From Sipunculus nudus (taxonomy: Eukaryota > Annelida > Sipuncula > Golfingiida > Sipunculidae): a stretch of 64,000 bases of DNA. The stretch is taken from the NCBI GenBank assembly GCA_026874595.1, contig CM049307.1:81446643-81510642 (forward strand), read 5' to 3'. Below are positions 47,050 to 59,979 of this stretch, in pieces. The position numbers and the translations under genes were made by a program. Each line of letters opens with the position of its first letter. Within the stretch, counting starts at the first letter, position 1. The notes under the pieces were generated by a model. The model saw nothing but the letters and a program-made list of their open reading frames with translations. It had not been told where the DNA came from and made no database searches.

Positions 47050-47870
47050 CGAGTCACAACCGCCGCTTTATTGCCAGGTCACTAGAGCCCTGGGCACTGG
47101 GCATCCCGGCATTTAGACCTCGCACCCGCTCCGAAATTGGGAAAATCCCGTCCCTCACCAAACCGCATCTACAAAGAAAAGCCTCTACCCGCCTAGCCCC
47201 GCATTGCTTCACCCCAAAACCCGAGTTCAACCCGCAATGGTTAGTTATCTTTGTGAGTGGAAGGCATTACCTTGTTATTCTTATGGTATGACTTTATTCA
47301 GTTTATTTGCAAGCAGGGGAATGTTATTGGTTATCACAGTCTTTAAATACAATTGTTTACTTGCCTTCTATTAAACAGATCCACTGAAGAATGTTTTGCT
47401 GTGCTCTCAACTACACTACTGAAGTCGAAATACCATTGTTTCATAAGTGATAAATTATTGTAATAGCTTTTGCAGGAGGTGAAGTGCATACTAATTAAAT
47501 TTAAACTCAGTTAATGGCAAAGTAAGCAGCGCAATATACTTGACCGTTGAGACATAATACAAAGCAATTGGGACGAGTAGGCTCTGTATTATAAAAAAAA
47601 AAGTAACATTAATGCATCACACAAAATCGGTGAGAGATCTTGTACATAAATTGACACTGTCCTCTGAACCTGTCTCCTTAACGTCATCTGATCAGAAATA
47701 GATATGCAAAGTTCTTGTAAATAAATAGTTAAGAGAACGTTATATCAAATTTCAATTTTGGCATAATATTCCATGTTTCACTCTAACTTTCGAATAAAGT
47801 ACATTTTCTTCTATTAGTTTGCAAAAGAAAGGAAAAAAATAACCAGAATTCCAAACAATTCTTTTGGTAT
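47050..47870. other. Intergenic sequence, nothing recognised
   Basis: 47050-47240 is more GC-rich than its surroundings and might be an old element, but I could match it to nothing in the window. Confidence 0.3.
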
Positions 47871-47879
47871 TTTGGAAGG

Positions 47880-48290
47880 GCAGGATTTTAGGACAGGGCA
47901 GTGTCCAAGGTTTATAGGGCACCACAAGCTATAAATACAGGACAGTGTCACAGGACAGTGTGGACGAGCAGAGGGAGACTATAATTCAGGATCCCAGGAC
48001 AGCATAGCCTGGTCGCAGGACAGCAGGAAAAGTGTCCCGGGTTTTAAGGGCACCACAAGCTATAGTCACAGGACACTGTAGCAGGACAGTGTTGACGAAA
48101 AGAAGAACACTGCAATCCAGAGTCGGAGGACAGCAGGGACTAGTCGCAGGACAGCAGGACAGTGTCAGAGGTTTGTAGGACGCCACAGGCTATAGTCATA
48201 GGACACTGCCGCGCAGTAGGACAGTGTCATCTGTTTTTTGTTTGTTTGTTTTTGGTTTTTTTTTTGACACCACAACCCTGAGTTCCATAA
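47880..48290 (+). repeat. ~130-bp tandem repeat with GGACAGTGTC words
   Basis: Three diverged units; GGCACCACAAGCTATA-like blocks begin near 47918, 48049 and 48180. The words CAGGACAGTGTC and GTCGCAGGACAGCAGG resemble those of the 66-bp satellite at 49.7 kb. Confidence 0.65.
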
Positions 48291-49743
48291 CAGGAGCAAT
48301 GAGTTACAGGGCATTAGGACACTAAATTCTAGTGTCGCAGGAGTGTAGGACCCATGACCCAGAGTCGTAGGACATCGAATAGTATCACAGGGACACTTTC
48401 CGGCATCTTATATGCCACAACACATTATGACGCCACATCCCTACATGTGTCACAGGATAACAGAACACATGACAGTAGGGGAGAGCAGGGAGGTAGTGTC
48501 GCAGGACAGTCCGTCTGTGTTTCACGATAGTTCCAATTTTATCCATTTCATGTCACAAGGGAACAATTATTTTGCTTTTACTCATCCGTTCTCCAACAAT
48601 TTGTGTTAACTATTTTTCTGAAATAAAGCAGTAACAATGTTAATGTAAATACTACCTCAAACATATTGATCTGGAATAAAGCAATAACAATTTAATGTAA
48701 ATACTACCTCCAAATGATCTTTACCTGTATCAACCAAACTGTTACAGGTTAAGAAATTCAACATAGTGCATTACACACCTTGAAACTATGATCTACAAGT
48801 ATAAGTTAAATTCATTTATATAAAGCTCTCACAAAGCGCATACCTCCGCTATCACCTGTATCTCATTACTGGCCAGCCTCAAAATTTAATAAAAGCTTGT
48901 TTTTCATTGTGCCATTAGGTGTAGGGCTTTCCTTATGACACTGGTTTCATTGCCTTAAACAACGTTTAATTTGGCCATGAACGGGGTGCATTTGATCAGA
49001 AGTGTGTGAAGTTTTAACATTTCTTTAAAATATACTCTGGGGTTATTATATACATATTTACCTTCTGTACAAGCAGGAAGACTGTTCTTATATGATCCTG
49101 TAATAAAAATCATGAATTTTCGGATACTGCGGTTAGCGCTCTCTTTGCCTAGGCTTGTTTAATATGCGTAGGAACAAAGTAATCGACCATCGCCGTTTTA
49201 CCGATCAATGCTGCAACTAAAAGATAAGGGAGTGTATGAATAATTGTGACGTATGCGGTATTTCTTAGGGTTGGAGAGGCCGGTGAATTAGGCAAGAATT
49301 CTAAAAAAAATACTCATAATTAACTGTCAGCTATTTTGGGTCTTATTCATTAGGCTATATTGTCCTTCGAATTATGTAATTTGGTGTGTTAATTTTGCGC
49401 AGCTTTGAAGTAAACTGTAATATAATTGTGCATCGACCGGAGAGGAGGTGTGTCAGGATTGGCCAATTAGAGGACGCTGTGTAGAAAAAACAATAAATGA
49501 CATCGCTATGCGGCAAAAAAGTAAAATTAGCCATGTGTGCCATTTGCCGGCAATTTTGAATAAAAATTGTCCTTTATGTGAATGAATCGAAATAATTTGG
49601 TTTCTTTTTTACTTTCTTGTGATGCATTATTGTATGAGTATTATTGGTTTTCTCCTGGGATTTGTGAATGGCTTCTATGTGTGTGTACTGGTCTACTTTT
49701 CATTGTACCAACAGCAAAGCTTGCTAAAGTCATGTAGCTTATA
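48290..49743. other. Intergenic sequence
   Basis: To about 48530 there are scattered GTCGCAGGA words, a degenerate continuation of the previous repeat. The remainder is AT-rich with no gene seen. A pair of near-identical pieces lies at 48617-48655 and 48673-48708 (AAAGCAGTAACAATG, TAATGTAAATACTACCTC). Confidence 0.4.
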
Positions 49744-50420
49744 GACGAATGTGTCTGAGGACAGGAGAACACTATCACAGGACAGTAGGGACCGCCGGCA
49801 GCTAGTGCAGACGAATGTGTCTAAGGGCAGGAGAACACTATCACAGGACAGTAAGGACCGCCGGCAGCTAGTGCAGATGAATGTGCCTGAGGACAGGAGA
49901 ACACTATCACAGGACAGTAAGGACCGCCGGCAGCTAGTGCAGACGAATGTGTCTGAGGACAGGAGAACACTATCACAGGGCAGTAGGGACCGCCGGCAGC
50001 TAGTGCAGACGAATGTGTCTGAGGACAGGAGAACACTATCACAGGGCAGTAGGGACCGCCGGCAGCCAGTGCAGACGAATGTGTCTGAGGACAGGAGAAC
50101 ACTATCACAGGGCAGTAGGGACCGCCGGCAGCTAGTGCAGACGAATGTGTCTGAGGACAGGAGAACACTATCACAGGGCAGTAGGGACCGCCGGCAGCTA
50201 GTGCAGACGAATGTGTCTGAGGACAGGAGAACACTATCACAGGGCAGTAGGGACCGCCGGCAGCCAGTGCAGACGAATGTGTCTGAGGACAGGAGAACAC
50301 TATCACAGGACAGTAAAGACCGCCGGCAGCTAGTGCAGACGAATGTGTCTGAGGACAGGAGGACACTATCACAGGACAGTAAGGACCGTCGGCAGCTGGT
50401 GCAGACGAATGTGTCTCAGG
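49744..50420 (+). repeat. 66-bp satellite, left arm array (about 10 units)
   Basis: Units of exactly 66 bp: GACGAATGTGTCTGAGGAC, AGGAGAACACTATCACAGG, ACAGTAAGGACCGCCGGC, AGCTAGTGCA. Units are over 95% alike. Because 66 is a multiple of three the array is open on both strands (+ strand 49751-50470, repeating RRTLSQDSKDRRQLVQTNVS). I regard the frame as a by-product of the repeat. Confidence 0.95.
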
Positions 50421-52304
50421 ACAGTAAAGGACACTGTCCTGTAAAGTATAACAATCTTCGTGGTTGTTAGAGTCCAGCAGCCCCTGTGTCCCTTGTATCA
50501 GAGAGGTCAGTCGTCAGTTCTAAAAAGAGGCACACTGCTGTGCACACGTCTTGCTTAGAATAAATATGTCATGTCTACAAATATATGTCATTTTGCGGAT
50601 CTACAGTATAATACCATGTAGAGGAAACCGGTCAAATTAGAATTTGAATTTTAAGGAATGCAATCCTCCGCCATGTGGAGGGTCCCAATTGTCGGATGGT
50701 CCCAAAACTGTGTTTGCCTTCAGTTATTCCGCCGTTATTCCAAGGTTCATGCGTCCATTAGTGACTTTACATTTGTGGATATTCCTTGATGAGGTTCCTG
50801 TATCCGGATCATTTGCTGAACCCACAACAAAGTAAAATAGATTCTTCATAGGCCAATTGTCGAAATGCCGTGAACATTTCACGAGATTCCGATCATAATT
50901 GCGTGAGGTGTATTGTGAACAAACACACACACGTAAAAGAGGATGGAAGCGTACCCTTCTGGCGGAGGCAATTTCATGTATACATCAGAAAAGATATGTA
51001 AATTTTGTTGGACAACATTGAAAATTTTATTTATATTTTTAGTTTCTCATATAAGATCAGTTATGAGATCAATCATAGTAATTAATGTTAGATATGAAAA
51101 TTATTTCTTCAATTATTTCAATAATTTTTCTTTTTAAAATGGAATAAAGGGCAAGGCACCAGTTGTAATAGATCGCCACTTCTGGCACCAAAATGACACG
51201 TTTTGTTTGTCAAATATTTCACAAAATTCTCCAATAACATTATGGGTTGTTTATTAAATGAACAGACAAGAAGTTAATTGTTGTTAACGCTTAAATTTGA
51301 ATTCCTGTATACCTAGAAACCCGCATCTATTCAGGTGGAACCGTCCCTCTAAGCCCCGCTCACATAACTAAGCACGGGGCCAAGGAACTCGCGTCACGTT
51401 TGTTTTTGTCGGTGTTAGATCCTTGCATTTCGAGCAAGCATATGGCGACCCGCTCGTAGGAAAATTCAAAACGCTTGAAGCGAGCATTAACAGGTCTAAA
51501 AATTCTATTTGAGTTGATGCCACCAAAGCAGATCCCTGTAAATTATTCTGTGCTGCTTCAGCTAAGAGATAAGATAGGGGTGTCGTAAGATTCGTATTTA
51601 AATTGGACAGCTATAAAAATTGGCTTATTATAAATGTCTGAGAGCTGCGAAATTCCCATCGAAGACTTCATTTAATAAACCTAGCAATATAACACTTGGT
51701 GATACAGCAGTAGCAGGAATGTAGGATTAGGAGATCAAGCTGCCAGGCAGATGGTCGAGTAATGCTTATGATAAATTCATGCTCTTGTCAATGTTGTCAG
51801 TAGTTTCGCGAGACGGATGGCTTTAAAACACAGGTTAAGCTCGGCCCATTCAGGGGTTGCTATTTGAACTTCTTCAAAAAGTCCGTTTGGCTTTATTGGG
51901 CCATACATTTTGCGTTCGTTCAAACAGGCAATGTGGGCCTTTGTTATTTAGCCCAAAATGTAGGATTGGGTTTGAAATTAAGGATCATATTTTGGCCAAC
52001 ACCGCCTTCCTTGTTGTGTTGTTTTTAAACAGGAGCGTTAAACTTCCATACCAAAATCCTACATCAGAATACCGAGACCGCCCTAATCGTTACCGGTTTC
52101 CTCTACATAGTATTATACTGTAGAACCGCAAAATGACATATATTTGTAGACATGACATATTTATTCTAAGCAAGACGTCTGCACAGCAGTGTGCCTTTTT
52201 TTAGAACTGACGACTGACCTCTCTGATACAAGGGACACAGGGGCTGCTGGACTCTAACAACCACGAAGATTGTTATACTTTACAGGACAGTGTCCTTTAC
52301 TGTC

Positions 52305-52880
52305 CTGAGACACATTCGTCTGCACCAGCTGCCGACGGTCCTTACTGTCCTGTGATAGTGTCCTCCTGTCCTCAGACACATTCGTCTGCACTAGCTGCCG
52401 GCGGTCCTTACTGTCCTGTGATAGTGTTCTCCTGTCCTCAGGCACATTCGTCTGCCCTAGCTGCCGGCGGTCCTTACTGTCCTGTGATAGTGTTCTCCTG
52501 TCCTCAGACACATTCGTCTGCACTAGCTGCCGGCGGTCCTTACTGTCCTGTGATAGTGTTCTCCTGCCCTCAGACATATTCGTCTGCACTAGCTGCCGGC
52601 GGTCCCTACTGTCCTGTGATAGTGTTCTCCTGTCCTCAGACACATTCGTCTGCACTAGCTGCCGGCGGTCCTTACTGTCCTGTGATAGTGTTCTCCTGTC
52701 CTCAGACACATTCGGCTGCACTAGCTGCCGGCGGTCCTTACTGTCCTGTGATAGTGTTCTCCTGCCCTCAGACACATTCGTCTGCACTAGCTGCCGGCGG
52801 TCCCTACTGTCCTGTGATAGTGTTCTCCTGTCCCCGACACATTCGTCTGCACTAGCTGCCGGCGGTCCCTATACTGTCCT
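52305..52880 (-). repeat. 66-bp satellite, right arm array (about 8.5 units)
   Basis: Same unit as the left arm in reverse orientation. The outermost units (52830-52910) carry small indels that break the 66-bp frame. Confidence 0.95.
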
Positions 52881-53109
52881 GTGATAGTGTTCTCCTGTCC
52901 TGAGACATCAGCTGGGTCTCTGCTACTCTCCTGCTGTCCAGCAACACAGAACGTACACAGCAGTATCTTCTGAGACACTGTCGCGCTGGTCTGCTGTTCT
53001 GTGATTCTTCTGAATATAAAGTATGGGACAGTGTCATCTCCTGTCCTGAGTCCATCACGACTTGTCTTACGACACTTCCCCGTTTTCCTGAGCCACAAGT
53101 CGGCGATAA

Positions 53110-55510
53110 TGTGTGTGATTGTAAGTCTGACGCTTTATGAGAGAGAGAGAGAGAGAGAGAGATGAAATCTGATAAGGCCTTTTTGAAAGGTCATTTATTT
53201 TATATTTCATATCATTATCCCTCCGTTGCATAATAGGGCCGAGACAGGATGGAGTAAGGCCTCCGTTCGTGCCTGCGTCCGTCTGTCCTTCCGTCCGAGT
53301 TGGATTGTGGAGTAAAGCCGTTTGGAAAAAACCTTTAATCTTTCACATATAGCTTACCCACAGAAGAAGAACTCCCGGGCTCTCTCTTGAATAGCATGTT
53401 GACGCATTTTTAAGCCAACGTTTTCATCCAAAAACTTTTACATATGGCTCACTCACCAAAGGGGGGGGGGAGGGGCTTTCAGTTTATGGTCACAGGACCC
53501 ACTTCTTTGAAAAAGCTTGTTCACAAATATTGTATTAAGAGTTTTCATCCCATACTTCCATATATGGGTCACCTATGAAGAGTGAAAGAGCCCTATCGAT
53601 TTTGAGGTACCAAGGTCAAAGGTCAATTATACCTAACTGTCCTACTGATATTTTACTGTGTTGAATACATATACTCTTATCATGCTCTCGTGTTCGTATC
53701 ATTATGCTCCTGTGCAAGTTAATGAAGCTCCCGAGCCGAGACTAATGATGCTCCCATACTAAGTCTAATAATGCTCCCTTACCCAGTCTATCGATGCTCC
53801 CGTGCACAGCCTGATGGTGTTCCCGTGTCAGTCTAATGATACTCCTGTGCCCTGTATAATGATGCTCCCGTGCACAGTCTAACGATGATCCCGTACCAGT
53901 AAAATGATACTCCCATGCCATTCTAATGATACTTACGTGCCAGTCAAATGATGCTCCAGTGCCAGTTTAATGATACTCCTGTGACAATCAAATGATATTC
54001 CCGTGCCCAGACCAATAAGCCCCCCCCCCCCCCCCCCCCTGCCCAGTCTTATTATGGCCCCGTGCCAGTTCAATAATGCTCCTGTGCCAGTCTAATCATA
54101 CTCACATGACAGTTAAATAATGCTCCAGTGCCAGTCTAATGATGCTCCCTTGCTCCGTCTAATATGCTCCCGTGTAACCCTAATGAGCTCTCGAGCCCAA
54201 TCAAATGATGCTCCCGTGCCCAGTCTTATGATGCTCCCGTGCCCAGTCTGATGATGCTCCCACACCAGTCTAAAGATGCTCAGGAAATCAGTTAAAAATC
54301 CTCATTTGGATGTCTAAGAATGCTCTCGTGGCCAGTCTCATGACTCCCTGCCAGTCTAATGATATTCACGTGCCCAGTCAAATGATGCTCCCGCGCCAGT
54401 CTAATGATCCCCTGCCAGTCTAATGATATTCCCGTGCCCAGTCAAATGATGCTCCCGCGCCAGTCTAATGATCCCCTGCTAGTCTAATGATATTCCCGTG
54501 CCCAGTCAAATGATGCTCCCACGCCAGTCTAATGCTCCCGAAAGTCAAATGATCCAGACAAAAAAGGGACTTACTTAGAATTATGTTCGTTATAACCTTC
54601 CGCAGTGCCAAGAAACAAGGACAATAGCTCGTATGTATTCATGCGAAGTCACAGCTGTTTACGTGGGTAAAACATAGCCGGGTTATAAAAATAAGATGTG
54701 TCTCTGTGCAATTATTCATAGTGGTTTGAACATGAAGATAATTATGGTAAATTCACATATATTTATCAAAACCTGAAAAACAGTTCAAAAATTTAGAAAT
54801 AGGTAATAAAAATATAAATTAAGCTAACAAAATACATTTTTATTCAAATTTCTCGACATTAAAGTTTGTATTATCGAATTGATATGGGATTTCAGCGCCC
54901 TCGCTGAGGGGCACATTTTGTTTGTTGGGCATTCATTATTATTATTTATTATCACTACGAAACATATAAACCTATAACCTTTAAAATTATTGATGGATTT
55001 AATCACCCGCTAAGTTATGCTGACAGGCGCCGCCTGATATTCACGTACAGTCTGTATAGAGTAATGTAACTAAGACAGCTGGTTCTGTAAAACGGCTGAT
55101 AAAGCTGAGAGAATCAATGAACGGGTTGAAAAATGCATGACTTCGCTCCAATTTACGTCACTGCACAGCTGAAAAGCATATATGCCTTGACTTAGTGGAA
55201 ATTGGAACATGAACCAATGTAATAAAATTACAGCACACAAGAGATACAAATGAGATGGCATAACCAGGGCATAACCGAAGTTTTACAATTAACATGAATA
55301 CAAAATGATAAAGTTGATAAAAGCATCTGGGAGGGCACTAAGCATTACAAGACAAAACCGAGACCGTCGTCTTTCAAAAGTATCAGAGGTCACCCTTGTT
55401 CTGGCGGGAAGAGCTGACCTGTGATGTAACCATCATGTGTATGTTCGGCTGAAACAGCAATGTTTGATCAGGACGATTGTTATATTCTGGTGACCCTTTG
55501 TGTTCGTGGA
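53110..55510 (+). repeat. Segmental duplication, right copy
   Basis: Counterpart of 1000-3925 in the same orientation, about 52 kb apart: AG microsatellite (53134-53161), CCGTCTGTCCTTCCGTCCG, the 22-bp satellite, TAGAATTATGTTCGTTATAACC (with edge differences), GGTAAAACATAGCCGGG, GGCGGGAAGAGCTGACC, GGCTGAAACAGCAATG. Its satellite is shorter than in the left copy. Confidence 0.75.
53690..54550 (+). repeat. ~22-bp minisatellite, right copy
   Basis: Same consensus as at 1496-2890 (GTCTAATGATGCTCCCGTGCC). At 54350-54530 there is a local higher-order repeat of about 62 bp in three copies (GATATTCCCGTGCCCAGTC, AAATGATGCTCCCGCGCC). A poly-C run interrupts it near 54019-54039. Confidence 0.9.
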
Positions 55511-56037
55511 GGTGTACACTGCGGTCTCTGAGTGTTTATAGGTTTAACCTGTAACTCTCAGGGGGAAGCAGGTAGGTCATGCAGATAAAAGAAATCCTAC
55601 CAAAGGAGCCATTCAGTGGCTAAATTTAATATTATGAAGATGTGTCAACATTTGTTATACACAGCATCAGTAAACACAGGCTTCACCATAGGATTGCCCG
55701 GAATCATCAATTAGATATACATTAAATATATTTGTATTAAAGGCAAAGTGTAACACTAGGATTTTCATTTATTTCTTTCTTCGTATCCGTAAATGGCAGC
55801 TCCTTCCCCGTCGTACTTGGATTGTTATATACTTGCTGTCTACGCAGCCACCTGTGACCGATGCCCTCCCGGTTTGCCCCTCCCTACCCCCCCCCCCCCC
55901 CCCCCCGCAGTCGACTTACATCAGGAGGTGATCACGTGATATCGGTTACCAGGCTGTAACGTACAGACAATGACGTTCAGGCTTTATTATTTATAACTAT
56001 TGAATCCTTGGTGCCATGGCGCCGTGCACAAGTAAAG
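55510..56037. other. Intergenic sequence
   Basis: No gene was seen. A poly-C run lies at about 55889-55906. Confidence 0.4.
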
Positions 56038-56045
56038 GAATAATC

Positions 56046-56484
56046 CAGTGGCGTCAATTTATCTTCCGGGGGGGGGGATGACAGGTCACACACACACTCT
56101 CTCTCTCATTCATATATATATATATATTTATATATATATATATATACATATATATTGAGCGTCTGCATGACACATTTCAAATATATATTCTTATATATTC
56201 TATATATAATCACATTTCACATATATTAGAATTAAGTATAAGATTTTAGAAAATAAGGTATTATGTTTACAGTATGAGATAATTCTATACCAAGTTTAGA
56301 TATATTTCATAATAAACTCATAAATGGAGCCAAAGTCTATGATTTCTATTTATCAATATATTTCATTTGCAATATATAAATTTTATTCTCTGAATAGTGG
56401 GAGGGGATGATTACATTGACCATCCCCCTTGCCAAAAAAGTGGGGGCATATATACCCCCCCCCCCCGCTGTATTGACGCCCCTG
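56046..56484. mobile_element. hAT-like non-autonomous element, 439 bp
   Basis: It starts CAGTGGCGTCAATTTATC and ends with the complement of CAGGGGCGTCAATACAGC; both ends adjoin G-runs (G on the left, C on the right). The flanks GAATAATC (56038-56045) and GAATTAGC (56485-56492) agree at 6 of 8 positions, fitting an eroded 8-bp target duplication. The interior is AT-rich with TC and TA microsatellites and encodes no protein. Confidence 0.6.
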
Positions 56485-56485
56485 G

Positions 56486-59400
56486 AATTAGCATTTTACA
56501 AATATTCGTGTTTCTTATATGGCGCTGACAATAAATATTTCATCCCAGTTAACAGATCGGTATTTTGGGGGGGTGGAGGTGTGAAGTGGGGGGGGGGGGG
56601 GGGTGTAGGGTCGGGGCGGTGGCCAGATCTGCTGGCTTTGTTGATCCCTCTCTGATTAATGCTATTTATCGTCCCTCCTCAAAACGCTTCAGTAGTTGCC
56701 ACATATTTACCCCTAACTAGAAATTAGCCACATACCACATACATACAAGGAACATAATCAAACTTTGGCGTGGGTTTAACAGAATAATTGAATGTCAACC
56801 GATTCTGGTTTGGACTTCGGATAAGTTCTGCTGTCATGAAAAACAACCCCTCCCCCGCCCCCCGCCCCCCCCCCCGTAATACTCTTGTCCTGTGTCACAA
56901 TGGTACGGAGTCCTTTAAATTAAAACATATATATATAAATCTAAAATAGCTCCAAAATCTAATGGACTGTTAATGTCCCTTGCATTGGCGTCATGCGTCT
57001 ACCCTCCATTTGTTTCAGTGAAGTCGCAAATATAGACAAACCAACCAAATTACCATTGAACCAAGACAAAACATGATTCCTGGCCTTTAAAAAATAAGAA
57101 CACGTTCGCGCGTGCATAAGGTTAAAAAGATTAACTCTTCATGTAACGCGTTAGTATTTTCATTCATATGTTGTCCCCTGACTATATAACATATAATTAA
57201 AAGGTGAATCAATCGCCCGCCGCAAAGATTTTTTCAAAATAGGTGTATGGGAGAAAATGTATAGCCTTATATGGGCTCCCTGTAAAATCCGGGTTCCTGT
57301 GATCGCTTACTAGTGTGATCAATGGATTTCTGGGATAAAAACAGTGGGTAGAAATCTGAGCGAAATTCACAGTTTATGCGTTTTAACGTTAATGCAAGAA
57401 ACAAATTTTAGAGAAAGTTTTCAGATATTTAAGTAACTTTAATATAAGCCTATTTTAATGATCATTTTCAAATTATTTTATAACTTTTATCTTTTTAAAA
57501 TTATTATAATATTATATGGAAGTATATGAAATATTCATCAAAACATACATACCATTAGAAAAAAACTGTGCCCAAAGAAACGTACTTACGGGAAATAATC
57601 TGAATTTAAAGACTCTAAAGATAAGTTTTGTAGGGGAAATATGCATATAAAGTGTAGCACCTTAAGTGTAGTTAAAAGTTTGATAAAAGTAGCCCATTAG
57701 TGGATCCAGAAATTCGGACACAGGGGCGCTAATATTGGGCTAGGGGCTGATATATGATATATATATGTAATATATATATATATTCTATTTCTATATGTAT
57801 ATTATATATATATATATATAAATAATTTAACCTATATAACTGAACGGGTGCGGGGAGGGGGGGGGGCATTGAGTCACTATCTATATGTTTTTGGTTTGAT
57901 ACAACGACTAACAAGGCATCTCGGCTGACGAATACACATATCATGTGACCAGGGGGCCCAGACCACGTGACTGCAAGTCAGACGGAAGACCCTTTTATTC
58001 AAAAAGCTGACGATCACATCGACCAGATAGTTGCGTATACACCAAGGCCATGATGGTGTGTCATGGAGAAAAAAAAGAACGATGATGTCGATATCAGACG
58101 CCTTCCATGTAACTGGCCATTCAGATACATCGTATTTTTCCAACTGAAGTTAAAACGATCAATATGGCAAGTGATCATTTATTCAATTTGTTCTACATGT
58201 TTACTCGATACACTGGCGGCGCCTGACGGGAAATATTTAACATCATCGGAATTCACCGGTGATATAAATTGACGCGGGTGTTCTTCATTTCGTGCAATAT
58301 AAGCTCCCTCTAAAAACGCAAAAATGTAAACACTGTATCTGGGATATAGTTTGTTGTGAGAGAAAATGATTCCGCTATCCCCTGAGTACAGGGCATTATA
58401 ACATTATTAACATAATTTTATAACTATAAAATTATATAGTAAGATTCCTCAAACATAGCATAGAGCATGGCATTTGTTTATAAAATAAAAATATTTCTGC
58501 CTGTATTATGTTTAGTACGGTTTAAATTTTATTTGATGTTCACAGCACTCACATCAAGGGCCAAAATGGCAAAACCTTTACCCGCGAGGTGCCTGACTGC
58601 ACCATTGCTGACCCATTAGACAGCAAACCAACGTCGTAACACGCTTTAAGATATACAGGCATAATCATATATACACAAGTTCTCATCAGACATATTAGAT
58701 AAGTTACAAACATTCGTCCAAGTGTCTGGTTCCAGGGGTTTAGAATATAATCATATTTGATATGATATTAATGTGGATTTTGAAGGTTAATTAAACCGAG
58801 AGTGTCAAATGGTTGTGCCCTTAGGTATACCGGGTGTTACAGTATTTTCAGAGAAAAGATCATGTAATTTTTACTTGGTAAAGTCATTTATCGTGTGACA
58901 CAAGTAATCTATATGGTAAACCTTGCTCTTTTAATTGTTTTGTGCTTGTATATGGACATCGAAAAATTCTCGACCACTCGTTTTCCGATAGGTTAAGGTC
59001 ACGATGACATTTTTGTGTTGATGAGGGTATCAATATTTAAAACTAATATCTCCTTTATCGATAGAAGCAATCAAGACAGCTTGCTTTTTTAAACATGTAT
59101 ACCATTCCATATAAATATGTGGATGATCCTCTGGGAATAGTTAAGAATGTGAAGCGGAATGTGCAAAACAGAAATCATTTATAAATCACTAAAGAATATT
59201 GGTGTGTATACATGCCCGTTCAGGACAATATTTTTGCACTTAGCTCTTTGTAGACATTTCTAGTGTGAGTCAGTTAGCAAGTTTTCGGTGATTATCTTAG
59301 ATTCACTTTGAAAAAGGGAGCTAGGTATAATTATATGTTTCTCTTTCGACAGTTTGCCTTTCTTTGCTCAGCTAATGGACTGTCGTGTTGAACAGAATAT

Positions 59401-59927
59401 CTAAGGTGATTCCACAAGTGGATACTTTAAATCATGCCAGAAGAATTTTTAGGATCAGCGGTTACTCATCCAGTCCAGATGTTTTCATTCTTTCATTTTG
59501 CTTAAGGTTGCAAACTATTCTTCCATTGTTAATTCAGACTATTATAAATGTAAACTTTCTTTATAAATCCTTTTTTTTGTGTGTGTAAATTGAAATTACT
59601 ATAACTAGCGTTATATTCAGAAGATTTAAATAGTCCCTAAAAGAAAGTATATCATTCTTGTATTTTTTTTTTGTAATATTTGTTAAAAAAAATCTATATG
59701 TGTCCATGCTTTCCTTTATAAGAGATTCGATTCTTTAGTTTTGATGTAAAGTTTGTTTGTTTGTTTGGAAGAAAAGTTCACCATGAAACTATAACATCAT
59801 AATCTGAAAAGGAAAGTTTTATGAGGACATACTTGTCAGCGTCATGTTGCAATCACCACCGAAGATTATATTTATATCTAACAGGTCTGTGATGAGAGCG
59901 CATTGTAAGTGTGTATTATCTCTTGTG

Positions 59928-59979
<52 letters not shown>

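Larger units (their letters stand above)
49744..52880. repeat. Large inverted repeat: arms of 0.8-0.9 kb, 1.45-kb loop
   Basis: 49744-50635 and 52093-52880 are reverse complements. Each has the 66-bp array followed by an identical non-satellite tail (ACACTGTCCTGTAAAGTATA, AGTCCAGCAGCCCCTGTGTC, TATGTCATGTCTACAAATAT) of about 220 bp. The tail proves that this is an inverted duplication rather than two independent arrays. The loop at 50636-52092 is AT-rich and shows no gene. Confidence 0.9.

Noticed and set aside
49751-50470. 239-codon ORF of 22-residue repeats as a protein-coding gene
   Set aside because: Openness follows from a 66-bp unit; the opposite strand is also open for 183 codons and the mirrored arm shows the same. 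No signal, domain or splice context supports translation.
57683-57870. Further hAT-like element ends (AGTGGATCCAGAAATT and a G-run)
   Set aside because: Only one plausible terminus is visible; no inverted partner or target duplication was found.
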